Source of the DNA: Thermococci archaeon
GTDB taxonomy: Archaea; Methanobacteriota_B; Thermococci; Thermococcales; Thermococcaceae
Length of the DNA stretch: 6,961 nt
Direction of reading: 5' to 3'
NCBI GenBank assembly: GCA_003663695.1
Contig: QMUB01000064.1
Span: 1-6,961 of the forward strand
Part shown: positions 5,583-6,961 of the stretch, in pieces
Position numbering within the stretch: position 1 is the stretch's first letter
Layout of the letters: every line of letters begins with the position of its first letter
Made by a program: the position numbers and the translations under genes
The notes under the pieces: model-generated
The model's input: only the letters and a program-made list of their open reading frames with translations
Database searches by the model: none
Told to the model about the DNA's origin: nothing

Positions 5583-5784
5583 AATACTCCCTCTTAAGTT
5601 CCTTCCAGGATTTGTCGGTCTTTAAGATACCTTTTAGCTTCTTCAGGGTTTCAAAAAGCTCTTCCCTGTGAGACAGGTACCACGCTTTGGCCTCGACGTC
5701 CTTCTGAATAATCTCTGCATATTTCTTGGGAACTTTCACATGGATGACAACATCAACCATTTCTTCAGACATCATACTCCCCAT
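5563..5784 (-). CDS. vapB: VapB-like antitoxin partner of the PIN toxin
   Basis: The 73-residue charged protein has an N-terminal strand-helix segment (VDVVIHVKVPKKYAEIIQKD, 10-29) resembling a ribbon-helix-helix DNA-binding half, then a Lys/Glu-rich helical tail (about 40-70) of the type that wraps a PIN toxin. Assignment as antitoxin rests mainly on size, overlap with the PIN gene and this layout, since antitoxin sequences diverge quickly. The start at 5784 is supported by GGAG with 6-nt spacing. ATG codons at 5775, 5772 and 5760 are alternatives, and the one at 5772 has its own GGGGAG 4 nt upstream. It begins 39 bp after the hydrogenase stop. RHH antitoxins commonly repress their own promoter; no clear operator palindrome is visible here. 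Confidence 0.75.
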   Translation of the reverse strand: MGSMMSEEMVDVVIHVKVPKKYAEIIQKDVEAKAWYLSHREELFETLKKLKGILKTDKSWKELKREYYERGID

Positions 5785-5803
5785 GTATTACTCCACAATC
5801 TAC

Positions 5804-5812
5804 TATAAAAAA
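5804..5812 (-). promoter_or_regulatory. T6-TATA element between the hydrogenase and vapB
   Basis: The minus strand reads TTTTTTATA 11 nt after the hydrogenase stop. It may weaken read-through from the hydrogenase as a T tract, or act as a TATA box for vapBC. As a TATA box it would place initiation near 5782, giving a leaderless or nearly leaderless message from the ATGs at 5775/5772. The flanking CTCAAC is a poor BRE. Confidence 0.3.
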
Positions 5813-5823
5813 GTTGAGAAAGG

Positions 5824-6961
5824 CTATAGCCTTACAATGTGCACCGAACATGAGATGCACGGATCGTATGCCCTTACGGTCATCTCCGTTAGATATTTCA
5901 AGCGTTCTGCATCGTCCATGTAGTGCTTCTCTGCCATCATCCTAACGTGGCGCTCCATTATGGCCAAGTTCATTGCTGTTGGTGTGATTATGTCTGCATA
6001 TGCAACCCTTCCGTCTTTGACCTCAATTGTGTATGCCACGAGTCCTCTCGGGGCCTCTGTGATGCTGACACCACGACCATCTTTTATCTCAACCTCATCT
6101 CTCGGCTTGATTGGCCACTTTGCAAGAATTTCATCTATCTCATCTATAGCCCTCTCCACGAAATACACTAGCTCGAGCGCCTGTGCAAAATTGTTGGCAA
6201 AGCAGTTATCATACCTCAAGAGCTCTTTGTATTTGCCGTAGAGTTCCCTGGCTTTTCCATAGAGTAGATCCGCATTGTTGACAACCCTCGAAATTGCACC
6301 CACCATGAAGGGCTTCTCTCTATAGAAGGAATGCTTAGCGAAGCTGTGCTCCACGACACGCTCAACTATCCACTTTTTGTAATCCTCCACTGGGAATTCA
6401 AAGCCATCGCTGACCTTAATGTAATCTCCAAAGATGCCGTAAACGCCGTTCCTTGGCTTGACAGCCATGTGTACCATTTCTCTATCCTCAACTTCGGCAT
6501 ACTGCTCAAATTTTGAGAACAACTCGACCGTGTACTCTGCTACGGGTAGAGCTTCCTTAAGCTCTTTCTTGAGCTCCTCAAACTGTGCCTTTGTGGGAAG
6601 CTTTCCAAAGCCTCCTAAAACTGCATTTTCTTGGTGTATTGCCCTTGATCCGATAACATCCATTATCTTTGCTCCGATGTTCTTGAGCTTCATTGCATAT
6701 TCTATTTCCTTCTTGTATTTGTCAACCATTGCAAGTGGGTTTGAGTAGCCAAGGTAATCTGGAAGGACGAGCAAGTAAAGATGAAGGGCATGACTTTCAA
6801 TCATGTCTCCTATGTAAACCAGGTCCCTGATGGTTTGTATTTCCTCTCTTGGTGTGAATCCAACAGCTTTTTCTGCTGCTTCTATTGCGGTAAGTTTATG
6901 TGCGGCTGAACAGAAAGAGCAAATCCGTGGATATATCGCAAGTGCTTCATCAAGCTTCTTT
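5824..6961 (-). CDS. hyhL: Group 3b soluble [NiFe] hydrogenase large (alpha) subunit, N-terminus beyond window
   Basis: Catalytic subunit of a cytosolic NADP(H)-linked hydrogenase (Pyrococcus sulfhydrogenase / Thermococcus Hyh type), which interconverts H2 and NADPH electrons. About 378 codons are visible; the frame is open to 6961, and by comparison with the roughly 428-residue family some 50 N-terminal residues are missing. The proximal NiFe ligands are in YPRICSFCSAAHKL (Cys codons 6919-6921 and 6910-6912). This carries Ser where most [NiFe] enzymes have Gly in RxCGxC, as I recall being normal for this family. The distal pair is in AYDPCISCSVHIVRL (5857-5859 and 5848-5850). Between them lie SRAIHQENAVLGGFGKLP and EHSFAKHSFYREKPFMVGAI. 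The four codons after His (5827-5838, IVRL) form the tail removed by the maturation protease encoded downstream. An internal ATG at 6804 is not the true start because it would lose the first ligand pair. The small, FAD and FeS subunit genes should lie beyond 6961. Confidence 0.95.
   Translation of the reverse strand, partial: KKLDEALAIYPRICSFCSAAHKLTAIEAAEKAVGFTPREEIQTIRDLVYIGDMIESHALHLYLLVLPDYLGYSNPLAMVDKYKKEIEYAMKLKNIGAKIMDVIGSRAIHQENAVLGGFGKLPTKAQFEELKKELKEALPVAEYTVELFSKFEQYAEVEDREMVHMAVKPRNGVYGIFGDYIKVSDGFEFPVEDYKKWIVERVVEHSFAKHSFYREKPFMVGAISRVVNNADLLYGKARELYGKYKELLRYDNCFANNFAQALELVYFVERAIDEIDEILAKWPIKPRDEVEIKDGRGVSITEAPRGLVAYTIEVKDGRVAYADIITPTAMNLAIMERHVRMMAEKHYMDDAERLKYLTEMTVRAYDPCISCSVHIVRL

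Noticed and set aside
5229..5597. 122-codon plus-strand frame opposite the PIN toxin
   Set aside because: It is antisense to a clear PIN domain and lacks a ribosome site; composition is that of a shadow frame.
5824..6804. Taking ATG 6804 as the hydrogenase start
   Set aside because: The frame stays open to the window edge and the upstream part holds the RICSFC metal-ligand motif, so the gene is cut by the window, not short.
1..6961. CRISPR arrays, insertion sequences, tRNA/rRNA genes
   Set aside because: No regularly spaced repeats, transposase reading frames, terminal inverted repeats or tRNA-like cloverleaf were seen on either strand.

Overview
The window reads as chromosomal DNA from a hyperthermophilic archaeon of the order Thermococcales, most likely Thermococcus or a close relative. 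Every recognisable gene is of that type: a 216-residue Prx6-type peroxiredoxin with Cys46/Cys205/Cys211, a GINS51/15 + PCNA + TFS cluster, an archaeal glycine/serine hydroxymethyltransferase, and a group 3b soluble [NiFe] hydrogenase large subunit. Promoters are archaeal (BRE + TATA), Shine-Dalgarno sites are strong GGAGGTG/GGTGAT types, and likely terminators are T-rich tracts. All supported genes are on the minus strand, so transcription runs from high to low coordinates.

Layout in the direction of transcription: (1) 6961-4711, a hydrogenase segment. It holds the large (alpha) subunit, cut at its N-terminus by the window edge, then a VapB-like antitoxin, a PIN-domain VapC-like toxin and a HybD/HycI-family hydrogenase maturation endopeptidase. 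The last three are tightly packed or overlapping, and a hairpin plus T-rich stretch follows at about 4663-4707. (2) 4527-3256, glyA as a single transcription unit with its own BRE/TATA, ending in T tracts. (3) 3255-3084, an intergenic stretch with an unexplained 13-bp inverted repeat. (4) 3068-1194, a compact information-processing operon: tfs, an unrecognised 56-residue small gene at 2534-2704, pcna and gins15 (GTG start). (5) 1002-352, a peroxiredoxin with its own strong promoter. (6) 234-35, a short gene with promoter, RBS, ATG and stop whose frame is broken twice, each time by one extra base in a 5-nt homopolymer. Once repaired it encodes 65 residues resembling the C-terminal domain of FAD-dependent NAD(P)H oxidoreductases (NADPH:rubredoxin oxidoreductase type).

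The genes serve mainly conserved functions: the replication fork (PCNA, GINS), RNA polymerase rescue (TFS), one-carbon metabolism (GlyA), peroxide defence (Prx) and H2/NADP(H) metabolism (hydrogenase and its protease). The items most worth a second look are the doubly frameshifted redox-domain mini-gene next to the peroxiredoxin, the small gene whose last codons are the pcna Shine-Dalgarno site, the toxin-antitoxin pair lodged between a hydrogenase subunit and its presumed processing protease, and the inverted repeat between glyA and tfs. I see no CRISPR array, insertion sequence, tRNA or rRNA.
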